The notes below the pieces were generated by a model that searched no databases, had not been told where the DNA came from, and saw only the letters and a list, made by a program, of their open reading frames with translations. A DNA stretch of 64,000 nucleotides from Streptomyces sp. ISL-96. GTDB taxonomy: Bacteria; Actinomycetota; Actinomycetes; Streptomycetales; Streptomycetaceae. Within the stretch, counting starts at the first letter, position 1. Every line of letters begins with the position of its first letter. Positions 16,816 to 24,482 of the stretch are shown here, one piece after another. The DNA lies in the NCBI RefSeq assembly GCF_018614035.1, contig NZ_JAGGPA010000025.1:267224-331223 (forward strand). Reading direction: 5' to 3'. The position numbers were made by a program, and so were the translations under genes.

Positions 16816-18117
16816 TCAGGGCCGGTAGGGAAGTTGCGGAACGGTGAAGCAGTTGCCGTTCATGTCCCCGCCCTGCGTCACCCACCCCGCCCCGTCCCGC
16901 CACCGCGCCACCGACAGGCACGTGCGCCTGGTCTCGGGCGGCTCGGCCAGTCGCCTGAACGACACGGGAAGCAGCAGTCCGCGTGCGGTGTACGGCTCTT
17001 CGCGGTTCAGGTACGCCTCGACGCACGCGCGCGTGAGCTGCCGCCCGCACGACTTCGCCGCGTCCGCGAACCACATGGCGGCCGCCCAGCCCTCCAACTG
17101 CCACTGGGACAGCGGCCGGTCCTTGTTCTTCTCCCCCATCGCCTCCCGGAACTCCCGTACGGCCGGATGGCCTGCGTCCTCGTAGTTGCGGCTGGCCCCG
17201 GTGACCCACAGGGCGTTGCGGCAGCGTGGCGCGTTCCTGAAGTCCCGCGGAACGGCGGACGACCAGTTCTGCACATTGGTGACCTTCGCGGTGACCTCCA
17301 CGCCCACGGCGTCCATCGCCTCGCACAGCTGGGCGTTGCCGTGCGTGTCCATCGCGTCGAAGACCAGGTCGACCCCCTGGTCCTTGAGGTCCGCCGCCAC
17401 CGCCCGGAAGTTGGGCAGCGCGAAGTCCACCTGTTCGGTGACGACCCGGTAGCCCTCGTCCTTCAGCCCCTTGATGATCAGCCGGGCGTACGCCGCCGAC
17501 GAGGCCTGGTTGTAGGCGACCACGGCGGCGGTGCGCGCGCCCTGCTCGCGCTTGAAGTAGCGGTAGACCTCGGTGCCGCCGTAGAGCGTGCCGTTCCAGC
17601 CCGGCTTCCCGCCGGTGCGCGGGGCATCACTGCCGTAGATCCCGTACAGGTGCGGGTAGGTGTCGTACGCCGGACCGATCGGCTGGCCACCGATGTCGGG
17701 GACGCCCGCGGCGGCGACCCGGGGCGCGCCCGCGTACTCCAGGGCGGTCGTCGCGACCAGCGCGAAGACCTTCCGCTCGTCGAGGAGCTTGTGCACGCAG
17801 TCGTTGTTGCCGACGCCGCTGCCGCCGTCGTCGCAGGTGAACACCTCGACCTTGCGGCCGTCGATGCCGCCGTCCGCGTTGAGTGCGTCGAAGTACGCCC
17901 GGGCGCCCTCCCCGGGCCCGCTGAAGGCCGAGCCGCCGACCGGGCTGGTGGCACTGCTGATGATGCCGATACGTACCGGCTCGGCCTCCCGTGCGGGCGG
18001 CGGGGCGCTCCGGCGGCCCTCGAAGTCACTCTCGGGCAGCCGGCTGCCGCAGGCGGCGCTCAGCAGGAGGAACGCCGCGAGCAGCAGGCTTTCAGCAGCC
18101 CGGCACAGCCGGCGCAT
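16816..18117 (-). CDS. ABC transporter substrate-binding lipoprotein, branched-chain amino acid (LivK/type I) family
   Basis: A 433-residue lipoprotein from ATG 18115-18117 (MRRLCRAAESLLLAAF...LSAACGS lipobox). An ATG 24 bp further upstream is possible. The fold is the periplasmic-binding type I of amino-acid/urea receptors: IGIISSATSPVGG near the N-terminus, YFDALNADGGIDGRKVEVF, then AAVVAYNQASSAAY and GVDLVFDAMDTHGN. The start lies inside the preceding lipoprotein gene (26-bp overlap), implying coupling. The permease and ATPase genes of the presumed system are on the other strand at 18748-22446. Ligand unknown. Confidence 0.88.
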   Translation of the reverse strand: MRRLCRAAESLLLAAFLLLSAACGSRLPESDFEGRRSAPPPAREAEPVRIGIISSATSPVGGSAFSGPGEGARAYFDALNADGGIDGRKVEVFTCDDGGSGVGNNDCVHKLLDERKVFALVATTALEYAGAPRVAAAGVPDIGGQPIGPAYDTYPHLYGIYGSDAPRTGGKPGWNGTLYGGTEVYRYFKREQGARTAAVVAYNQASSAAYARLIIKGLKDEGYRVVTEQVDFALPNFRAVAADLKDQGVDLVFDAMDTHGNAQLCEAMDAVGVEVTAKVTNVQNWSSAVPRDFRNAPRCRNALWVTGASRNYEDAGHPAVREFREAMGEKNKDRPLSQWQLEGWAAAMWFADAAKSCGRQLTRACVEAYLNREEPYTARGLLLPVSFRRLAEPPETRRTCLSVARWRDGAGWVTQGGDMNGNCFTVPQLPYRP

Positions 18118-18625
18118 TGCCGCTGAGCTGGACCAGCGCACACAGGGTCTTGACGGAGACCTTCCACACGTCGTCCTGGAGGACCGAGGTGCCCTTGCTG
18201 TTGGGCACGGCCGGCTGTCCGCCGACGAGCAGGTCGTACGTCACATCCGCCTCGGTGGCGGAGGTGAACTTCACGTCGGTGACTTTCGCGGAGGACCTGG
18301 CGGCGTTCGGGTCATTGGCGAAGGCCGTCAGCACGCGCCGCATCTGCTCGCCGTTCTGGAGCACCCTGACCTTGTCGTCCGTCGACGCCTTGGGGTCGAA
18401 GAACGTCCTCCAGTTCTTCTCGACCGCCGACCTGGCCGCGGTGAGGTCGCTGGGCTGGTTCTTGTCCGGGGTCACCGGAGGGCTGGTGGCCGGGGAACGC
18501 GCCGGCGCCTCTGGCGCGCCGTTGTCGTCACCGCAGGCCGCGGCGGCCGGTACCAGTATCAGCACTGCGGCGGCCGCCCATGCCGCAGTACGAGGGTGTC
18601 TGCCGAGGACCATCTGGCTCACCAC
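18092..18625 (-). CDS. Lipoprotein of the MTB12-like low-molecular-weight antigen family
   Basis: 177 residues, start near 18625 (GTG or ATG reading MVSQMVLGRHPR; an internal Met at codon 5 is an alternative). Signal peptide with lipobox PAAAACG (Cys about 31), then a Pro/Thr linker and a single compact domain: AVEKNWRTFFDP, DDKVRVLQNGEQM, VTDVKFTSATEADVTYDLLV and the end motif DVWKVSVKTLCALV. That pattern is the mycobacterial MTB12 domain. It overlaps the substrate-binding protein gene by 26 bp. Role unknown; its place suggests an accessory to the transporter. Confidence 0.8.
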   Translation of the reverse strand: MVSQMVLGRHPRTAAWAAAAVLILVPAAAACGDDNGAPEAPARSPATSPPVTPDKNQPSDLTAARSAVEKNWRTFFDPKASTDDKVRVLQNGEQMRRVLTAFANDPNAARSSAKVTDVKFTSATEADVTYDLLVGGQPAVPNSKGTSVLQDDVWKVSVKTLCALVQLSGNAPAVPGC

Positions 18626-18747
18626 CGGGTGTCCGACCGGGCCGTTCGCCCGATGCTTCCAGGGTCTGTCGCTTCAGGGCATAGTGCAACGTATCCGCCG
18701 CCAAGGACAGGCTCGTACCGACCCGTGAAGTCCTCGAGGGGGTCCCC

Positions 18748-19194
18748 GTGCCAAGGACGCGACCGCGCGACAGGCCACTGCTGTGGGCCGGCCTGACGGC
18801 CCTGGTCTGCGGTGCGGTGCTCTGCGTGATCGGCTGGTACGCGATCTCCGGCGAGCGCTTCGCCGAACGGCAGCTCCCGTACATCGCCTCCTGCACGGTG
18901 CCCGGCGCGGCGCTGATCGTCGCCGGCGCGGTGCTCCTCGCACGCGGCGACCGGGAGCCGGCGCCCACGGAGGAGGACACCGGCGGGGCGGAGCCGGTGG
19001 AAGTGTCCACGCCGCCGTCCCCGTCCGCCGAGGGCCCGCTGCTCCGAGTTCCCGGCGGGACACTCCTCCACCGGCCCGACTGCCCGCTCGTCACCGGCAA
19101 ACCGGACGCCGCGCCACCGGAAGACCCGTCCGGCCTGAACCCCTGCCCCGTCTGCGAACCCCCTGCCCCCGAACCCCCCGCCGCCGAGGCCTGA
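18748..19194 (+). CDS. Two-helix membrane protein with C-terminal zinc-ribbon-like motif
   Basis: 148 residues from GTG 18748. Two membrane helices (about 11-31 and 48-66) are followed by an acidic Pro/Thr linker and a small domain near residues 97-140: LLHRPDCPLV then LNPCPVC. The His/Cys plus C-x2-C spacing resembles Ada-type metal-binding knuckles. The positive N-terminus places both ends in the cytoplasm. The stop is 4 bp before the GTG of the permease fusion, so the gene is the first of the transport operon. Function unknown; a metal- or redox-sensing accessory is one option. Confidence 0.75.
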   Translation: MPRTRPRDRPLLWAGLTALVCGAVLCVIGWYAISGERFAERQLPYIASCTVPGAALIVAGAVLLARGDREPAPTEEDTGGAEPVEVSTPPSPSAEGPLLRVPGGTLLHRPDCPLVTGKPDAAPPEDPSGLNPCPVCEPPAPEPPAAEA

Positions 19195-19198
19195 CACC

Positions 19199-21736
19199 GT
19201 GTCGTCTCTCACGTACGACCTCACGCTGGCGGGGCTCGCCGCCGGCAGCGCGGCGGCGCTCACCGGCATCGGACTGATCGTCACCTACCGGGCGACCGGC
19301 GTACTGAACCTGGCGCACGGCGCGATCGCCATGGTGTGCGCGTACGTGCTGCGCCAACTGGCGGTGGAATGGCACTGGCCGCTGCCCCTGGCGGCCGCCG
19401 TGACGCTGGTGGTCGTGGCACCCGGCCTCGGACTGCTCCTCGACCGGGCGGTGTTCCGGCCCCTGGCGGTCCTCGGCAGCGGTCCGGCGCAGACCCTGGT
19501 CGCGTCCATCGGCGTGTTCGTCCTGCTCGTCGGGGGCGCGGCGCTGGTGTGGGGCACCGGAGCCCGCGCGGACGCGCCCGTGCTGCTGGCCGGCGATCCC
19601 TGGGCGCAGCTGGCGACGGTAGTGGTACTGGCGGCCCTGGTGGACGCGGTGACCCGGTGGACGCGCTTCGGGCGCGAGCTGCGGGCGGTCGTCGACAACC
19701 GTCCGCTGGCCGCGCTGGGCGGGACGAACACGGACCGGGTCGCGGCGGCGGGCTGGGCGTTCGGCTCGTTCACGGCGGGCCTGACGGGCGTACTCCTGGC
19801 CCCGTACGTACGCCTGGACCCGTACGGTCTCCCCCTGCTCGTCGTCGAAGTGATCGCGGTGGCGGTGGTGGCGCGCATGCGGAGCCTGCCCGTCGCGGTG
19901 GGCGCGGCACTGGCGATCGGTGTCGCGCAGGCGCAACTGACGCGGGTGCACCCGCCGGCCGCCTGGGCCGAGCCGCTCGTCCAGGCGATCGGCGCGAACC
20001 TCTTCGTGGTGGCCCTGCTGATCGCGGCCCTGGCGGTGCCCACCACGGACGCCCGCGACGCGCTCCCCCGCCCTCCGGTGCCCGTCCTGCCGGCCGCACC
20101 GCCGGTCGCGTGGCTGGTGGCGGGGGTCCTCTTCCTCCTCCCTCTCGGCTTCGCGGGCTCGGATCTCCACACGTCCATCCAGGTCCCCGCACTGGCGGTG
20201 ATCCTCCTCTCGCTGGTGGTCGTGACGGGCCGGGGCGGCCAGATCTCGCTGGGCCAGGCGGCGTACGCGGGCCTCGGCGCCCTCTTCACCGCCCTCCTGG
20301 CGGCGGGCCGCTTCCCCGGCCTGCCCGCCATGCCGGAACTCCCGGCCCTGGCCGTGGCGGTGGTGCTGGTGGCCCCGCTGGGCGTACTCCTCGGCTGGCC
20401 TGCGATCGGCCGCCGGGGCCTCGCACTGGCCCTGACCACACTGGCGTTCGGCGTCGCGGTGAGCCGCTTCGTCTTCGCGCAGCCGTACGCGACGTCCGGC
20501 CTCGGCCTGGCCCGCCCGGCCGGCTTCCATTCCGACCGCGTGTACTACGCCCTGGAACTGGCCCTGCTGGCCACCGCCCTGCTGGCCGTGGCCGCGCTGC
20601 GCCGGGGCCGCGCGGGCCGCGCGCTGGCGGCGATGCGCGACCACGAGACGGGCGCCTCGGCGGCGGGCGTTCCCGTCCCCACCCTGAAGCTCCTCACCTT
20701 CGTCACGGGCGCGGCGCTGGCCGCGCTGGGCGGCGGCATGCTGGGGATGGGCCTGCGCGCGTTCGACCCGGCGGCGTACGACCCGGTGCGCGCACTGCTG
20801 TGGTTCGCGGCGGTAGTGGTCCTGGGCGCCGACAACCTCCTGGGCGCGTGCGCGGCGGCGGCGCTGCTGGTGGGCCTGGACGCGGGGGCGCGGGGCGGCG
20901 CGGCGGCGGCGGTGATCGGCGTACTGGCGGTACTGCTGGGCCGCTATCCGCCGGCGGCAAGGCTTCCCGCAACGCGCCACCTTCCAGCCCCTCCGGCGTT
21001 TGAGGAGCGGGGTCTGGGGCGGAGCCCCAGTTCGGGAAGGGGCGGGTCGGGGAAAGTCCCGCGCAGCGGCACCAGAGCGGCCGCACCCCTCACCGCCCAC
21101 GCCCTACGCCTCACCTACGGCGCGTACACCGCCCTGGACGGCGTAGACATCACCATCGAACCCGGCAGGGTGACCGCACTGATCGGCCCCAACGGAGCCG
21201 GCAAGAGCACCCTCTTCCACTGCCTGGCCGGCACCCTCCGCCCGGACTCCGGCCGCGTGGAGCTGAACGGCGCGGACATCACCCACACACCCCCGCACAC
21301 CCGCACCCGCCTCGGCATCGCCCGTACCTTGCAGGACCTCGCCGTCTTCCCCTCCCTCACCGTCGAGGAGAACATCGCGCTCGGCGCCGAACAGGGCCAC
21401 GTACGGACCGACCCCACCGCCCTGGAGTCCGTACTGCGCCTCCTGGACCTCGCGGGCCCCGTCCGCCACCACCCCGCAGCCGCCCTCCCCACCGGAACCC
21501 TGCGCCGCGTAGAGCTGGGCAGGGCGCTCGCGGGCCGCCCGCACACCCTCCTGCTCGACGAGCCCGCCGCCGGGCTCGACACGGCAGAGGCACAGCGACT
21601 GGCCCGGATCATGGCCGCGCTCGCGGCCGACGGCATGGCCGTGCTCGTCGTCGAGCACGACCTCGACCTGGTCGCGGACATCGCCCACACCGTGCACACC
21701 ATGACGGCCGGACGCATCGAGGCAGCGGCCCCATGA
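19199..21736 (+). CDS. Branched-chain amino acid-type ABC transporter: LivH-LivM-LivG triple fusion
   Basis: 845 residues from GTG 19199. Residues 1 to about 285 are a LivH-type permease (GLIVTYRATGVLNLAHGAIAM), about 295-590 a LivM-type permease (GRGGQISLGQAAYAGLGALF, RDHETGASAAGVPV), and about 635-843 a LivG-type ATPase. The ATPase has an intact Walker A (GPNGAGKST, 663-671), Walker B (LLLDEP, Asp787-Glu788) and H-loop (His820), but its signature is LPTGT (763-767) instead of LSGGQ/LSYGQ. The linker (about 596-617) is encoded by the dispersed repeat. No plausible start codon precedes the ATPase part, so it is a true fusion. These three proteins are normally separate. Confidence 0.9.
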   Translation: MSSLTYDLTLAGLAAGSAAALTGIGLIVTYRATGVLNLAHGAIAMVCAYVLRQLAVEWHWPLPLAAAVTLVVVAPGLGLLLDRAVFRPLAVLGSGPAQTLVASIGVFVLLVGGAALVWGTGARADAPVLLAGDPWAQLATVVVLAALVDAVTRWTRFGRELRAVVDNRPLAALGGTNTDRVAAAGWAFGSFTAGLTGVLLAPYVRLDPYGLPLLVVEVIAVAVVARMRSLPVAVGAALAIGVAQAQLTRVHPPAAWAEPLVQAIGANLFVVALLIAALAVPTTDARDALPRPPVPVLPAAPPVAWLVAGVLFLLPLGFAGSDLHTSIQVPALAVILLSLVVVTGRGGQISLGQAAYAGLGALFTALLAAGRFPGLPAMPELPALAVAVVLVAPLGVLLGWPAIGRRGLALALTTLAFGVAVSRFVFAQPYATSGLGLARPAGFHSDRVYYALELALLATALLAVAALRRGRAGRALAAMRDHETGASAAGVPVPTLKLLTFVTGAALAALGGGMLGMGLRAFDPAAYDPVRALLWFAAVVVLGADNLLGACAAAALLVGLDAGARGGAAAAVIGVLAVLLGRYPPAARLPATRHLPAPPAFEERGLGRSPSSGRGGSGKVPRSGTRAAAPLTAHALRLTYGAYTALDGVDITIEPGRVTALIGPNGAGKSTLFHCLAGTLRPDSGRVELNGADITHTPPHTRTRLGIARTLQDLAVFPSLTVEENIALGAEQGHVRTDPTALESVLRLLDLAGPVRHHPAAALPTGTLRRVELGRALAGRPHTLLLDEPAAGLDTAEAQRLARIMAALAADGMAVLVVEHDLDLVADIAHTVHTMTAGRIEAAAP
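20985..21050 (+). repeat. Dispersed repeat, copy 2, inside a coding sequence
   Basis: Same core as the other copies (CCTCCGGCGTTTGAGGAGCG, then GGGGCGGAGCCCC and TTCGGGAAGGGGCGGG). Here it is read in the frame GCG TTT GAG without a stop, and encodes the linker between the second permease domain and the ATPase domain of the fusion protein. Confidence 0.9.
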
Positions 21737-22446
21737 CCAACGCCATGGAACTGCGCCGCGCCCGCGTCCGCTACGGCCCCCTGGAGGCCCTCCACGGAGT
21801 GGACCTCCCCGTACCGGCGGGCGGCTCCCCGACCGTCCTCCTCGGCCGCAACGGCTCCGGCCGTACGACCGTCCTGCGCGCCCTCGCCGGAACCGTGCCC
21901 CTGGCCTCGGGCCAGGTCCTCTGGTACGGCAGGGACATCACCCGCCTGCGCCCCCACGACCGCGCCCGCCACGGCCTGTGCTTCGTACCGGACAGGCACG
22001 CCGTGTACGCGTCCCTCACCGTCGCGGAGAACCTGGAACTGGCGCTCCCTTCACCCGAAGGGGACATCGCACCGGCCCTCACCGCCTACCCGGCCCTGCG
22101 CGCCCTGCTCCCCCACCGCGCGGGCACCCTCTCCGGCGGCGAGCAGCGCATGCTGGCGGTCTCCCGCGCCTTCCTGTCCCGCGCCCGCGTGGTGCTCCTC
22201 GACGAACCCACCCAGGGCATGTCCCGGCCCGTGGCGGCCCGTACGTACGAACTGCTCGCCGCACTGGCACCGGCCACCACAGTCGTGACGGCGGAACAGA
22301 GAATGCCGCCCGCCCTGCTGAGCCGGACGACGACAGGCCCCGTCTTCGTGCATGAACTGCGCCGCGGCGCGGTGGTCTTCAGCGGAGAGGCATCAGAACT
22401 GCACCACGGCCCTACCCCTTCTTCGCAGCCGGAAGGACCAGCATGA
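21733..22446 (+). CDS. ABC transporter ATP-binding protein, LivF type, with degenerate Walker A
   Basis: A 237-residue ATPase whose ATG overlaps the stop of the fusion gene by 4 bp. Walker A reads GRNGSGRTT (38-46), with Arg44 replacing the invariant lysine. The signature LSGGE (133-137) and Walker B (VVLLDEP, Asp157-Glu158) are canonical. The H-loop position has Gln (TAEQR), which LivF proteins often have. It should pair with the ATPase domain of the upstream fusion. The 3' end overlaps the convergent Rpf-like gene by 35 bp. Confidence 0.88.
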   Translation: MTNAMELRRARVRYGPLEALHGVDLPVPAGGSPTVLLGRNGSGRTTVLRALAGTVPLASGQVLWYGRDITRLRPHDRARHGLCFVPDRHAVYASLTVAENLELALPSPEGDIAPALTAYPALRALLPHRAGTLSGGEQRMLAVSRAFLSRARVVLLDEPTQGMSRPVAARTYELLAALAPATTVVTAEQRMPPALLSRTTTGPVFVHELRRGAVVFSGEASELHHGPTPSSQPEGPA

Positions 22447-22957
22447 CGCCGGTGCGGATCCGGTCCGGGTCGCGGCCGATCACCAACGCGTTGGCCCGGT
22501 GGAGCGCCTTCCAGCCGCCCTTGACGCGATAGCGGCGGGCGATCGAGGCGAGCGTGTCCCCGGATTTCACGAAGTGGACCCGGCCGAAGAGCTTGTAGCG
22601 CTTGGAGCAGACGGGCCACGCCTTCCATCCCTGGGTGGCGAGCACCCTCTCCGCGACCTTGATCTGCTGCGCCCGGGTGGCGAGGTCGGCGCGCGGGGCG
22701 TACGCGAGCCCGCCGTGCTCCGCCCACGTCGCCTGCCAGAACTGCAGTCCGCCGTAGTAGCCGTTGCCGGTGTTGATGTGCCAGTCGCCGCTGCTCTCGC
22801 ACTCGGCGAGGCAGTTCCAGGGCCACTCGGTGGCCGCGCAAGCACCGGCCGGCGGCGGTGGCGTGGCCCGCGCGCCCGCCGGACACAGAGCCAGCAGTAC
22901 GGCGAGCAGGGCGACCGGCACGTAACGGGACCGACGGGATCGCGGCAGCGTGGGCAT
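22412..22957 (-). CDS. Rpf-like transglycosylase with LysM domain, secreted
   Basis: 181 residues from ATG 22955-22957. Signal peptide to about residue 31 (GARATPPPP), then the resuscitation-promoting-factor fold: WNCLAECESSGDWHINTGNG with the catalytic Glu in CESSG, YYGGLQFWQATWAEHGG and the disulphide Cys in WPVCSKRYK. A LysM domain follows (VHFVKSGDTLASIARRY, about 128-178). It cleaves peptidoglycan during germination or growth. TAGCGT (complement of 22964-22969) ends 6 bp before the ATG, fitting a leaderless promoter. It ends 35 bp inside the ABC ATPase gene. Confidence 0.9.
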   Translation of the reverse strand: MPTLPRSRRSRYVPVALLAVLLALCPAGARATPPPPAGACAATEWPWNCLAECESSGDWHINTGNGYYGGLQFWQATWAEHGGLAYAPRADLATRAQQIKVAERVLATQGWKAWPVCSKRYKLFGRVHFVKSGDTLASIARRYRVKGGWKALHRANALVIGRDPDRIRTGVMLVLPAAKKG

Positions 22958-23175
22958 CGCGCCACGCTAGGCAGGCGCCCGGGCATCGGCTCACCTGCCG
23001 CGCGGCGGACCGGAAGAGCCCCACCCGGTCGGCCGACGGGGCAACGCCTGGGTCGCCCGTGCCGTTCGGTTCGATTCCGTTCCCTTCTTCGCGTGACCCC
23101 GGCCGCAGATCACCCGTTGTCTTCTTGACGAGCCGGGAACCACCCGGCACCCGCACCGAGTCCGAGGAGTCCCCC

Positions 23176-23967
23176 GTGCCGCGCATGCTCGACGTCAGCG
23201 ACGACGTACGCGCCGAGATCGGCAACGAAGAAGCCGACCGGCTGCTCGCCGGCGAGAACGCCCCGGGCAGCTACGACTGCACCTCCTGCCGTACCCAGGG
23301 CGACTCAGAACTGGAACGCACGAGCACCGTGCTGTTCGTCGGAGACGAAACCGCTGTGCTCGCGTTCGCCCATGCCACCTGCATCCCCTCGCAGGTCGTC
23401 CGCGTGGCCGAGGAACAGCTCCAGGGCGCCGTACGCAGCATCACCGGCGGAGCCTCCGACCTCCCCGGTGCCGAGGAGTACGGCGGCTCGCCCGGCCAGG
23501 CCGTGCTCGGGATCACCAGCGGCCTCGTACTGATCGACGGCGAGCTGCACCCTGCCCTGGTCGTCGAGCCGACCGGGCCCGTGACCCGCCCCGGCTCCGA
23601 CGGCACCACCGACGAGTTCCTGCCGCTCGTCACCGAGCAGGGCTTCCAGCCGGTCAAGGACATGGACGAGGTGCCCGCCGCGCTGCCCGGCTGGTCTGTC
23701 CTGCTCGCCATGGGCCAGCTGCACGCCGTACTCCAGCCCGGCACCAGCGGCGGAAACCCGGTCTCCTGGTGGCAGGCCCACCAGCCGCTCCAGGTCACCG
23801 ACGGCTGGCGGACGGCGGCCAACAAGTCGAGCACCGTCCTCGTCTACACCGCGCCCGCCGGCTCGATCGGCCAGCAGCCGCGCGAGGACCTGCTGCGCAA
23901 CGCGCTGGAGCGGGCCGCCACCCGTGGCGTTCTGGCGGCCGCCGCCATGCCGCTGGCCGGCACCTGA
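23176..23967 (+). CDS. Conserved Streptomyces protein of unknown function
   Basis: 263 residues from GTG 23176 with GAGGAG upstream (MPRMLDVSDDVRAEIGNEEA). Soluble, no signal peptide. The N-terminal part has YDCTSCRTQGD and a third Cys in HATCIPS, possibly a metal site. Then come strand-rich segments (STVLFVGDETAVLAFAH, GITSGLVLIDGELHPALVVE) and a Trp-rich stretch (GNPVSWWQAHQPLQVTDGW). I recognise no family. Followed by a perfect palindrome (24012-24039) that likely terminates it. Confidence 0.8.
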   Translation: MPRMLDVSDDVRAEIGNEEADRLLAGENAPGSYDCTSCRTQGDSELERTSTVLFVGDETAVLAFAHATCIPSQVVRVAEEQLQGAVRSITGGASDLPGAEEYGGSPGQAVLGITSGLVLIDGELHPALVVEPTGPVTRPGSDGTTDEFLPLVTEQGFQPVKDMDEVPAALPGWSVLLAMGQLHAVLQPGTSGGNPVSWWQAHQPLQVTDGWRTAANKSSTVLVYTAPAGSIGQQPREDLLRNALERAATRGVLAAAAMPLAGT

Positions 23968-24011
23968 CGGGCACGGGCCCGCACGACCGGTCCATGCGCG
24001 CCGCTTACCCC

Positions 24012-24039
24012 GGCCGAGCAGGGAATTCCCTGCTCGGCC
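24012..24039 (+). terminator. Perfect 28-bp palindrome, probable terminator
   Basis: GGCCGAGCAGGGAA followed directly by its exact complement (centre GAATTC), 45 bp after the stop of the 23176-23967 gene and 36 bp before the next start. In RNA it folds with a short central loop. An operator role for the next gene cannot be excluded. Confidence 0.65.
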
Positions 24040-24074
24040 CGCATCCGTCGGGCGCTGGGGTCGTTGGCACATAC

Positions 24075-24458
24075 GTGCACTCATACGACCCCTCACGCCA
24101 TCAGCCGTACCAGAGCCCGATCCCCGCGATGCGCCCCTCGCGGGAATCCAGGGCCGAGCCCTCGCACACGCCGATCTACGACGCGCTCTACTCGGAGTAC
24201 CGCAGGTCCTTCCGGGCACTGCCCGGCGACCGCACCGGCGAGGAGGAACTGGGGTTCACGGGCTTCGCCCAGGGGGCGCGCCACAGCGAGGGTCCCGGCC
24301 ACACGAGTCACACCGGCCACGGAACGCACGGCTCGCACACCGGCTTCTGGCGCGTCACGAGCAGCGACAGCGACAGCGCCACGAACAGCAACGGGCGGCA
24401 GCACACCGGGAATCACTTCCCGGCCGCGCTGCCGCCCGCTCCCCGTCAGGGGTTCTAG
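24075..24458 (+). CDS. Small hypothetical protein
   Basis: 127 residues if it starts at GTG 24075 (MHSYDPSRHQPYQSPIPAMR). No ribosome site is visible. The N-terminal half contains RAEPSHTPIYDALYSEYRRSF and LPGDRTGEEELGF, which I vaguely recall from other Streptomyces; the C-terminal half is His/Gly/Ser-rich and looks disordered. No membrane segment or known domain. Convergent with der. Confidence 0.65.
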   Translation: MHSYDPSRHQPYQSPIPAMRPSRESRAEPSHTPIYDALYSEYRRSFRALPGDRTGEEELGFTGFAQGARHSEGPGHTSHTGHGTHGSHTGFWRVTSSDSDSATNSNGRQHTGNHFPAALPPAPRQGF

Positions 24459-24482
24459 GCCCGCTTACAGGCCCGTCCGGCG

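Noticed and set aside
23060..23085. T-loop-like GGTTCGATTCC suggesting a tRNA
   Set aside because: No 5-bp T-stem, anticodon arm or acceptor pairing around it.
22958..23175. Possible c-di-AMP (ydaO) riboswitch upstream of the Rpf-like gene
   Set aside because: Streptomyces rpf genes often have this riboswitch, but the conserved GACAGCTCACCTCGCAGGCG-type core is missing and the promoter appears to be 6 bp from the ATG, leaving no leader.
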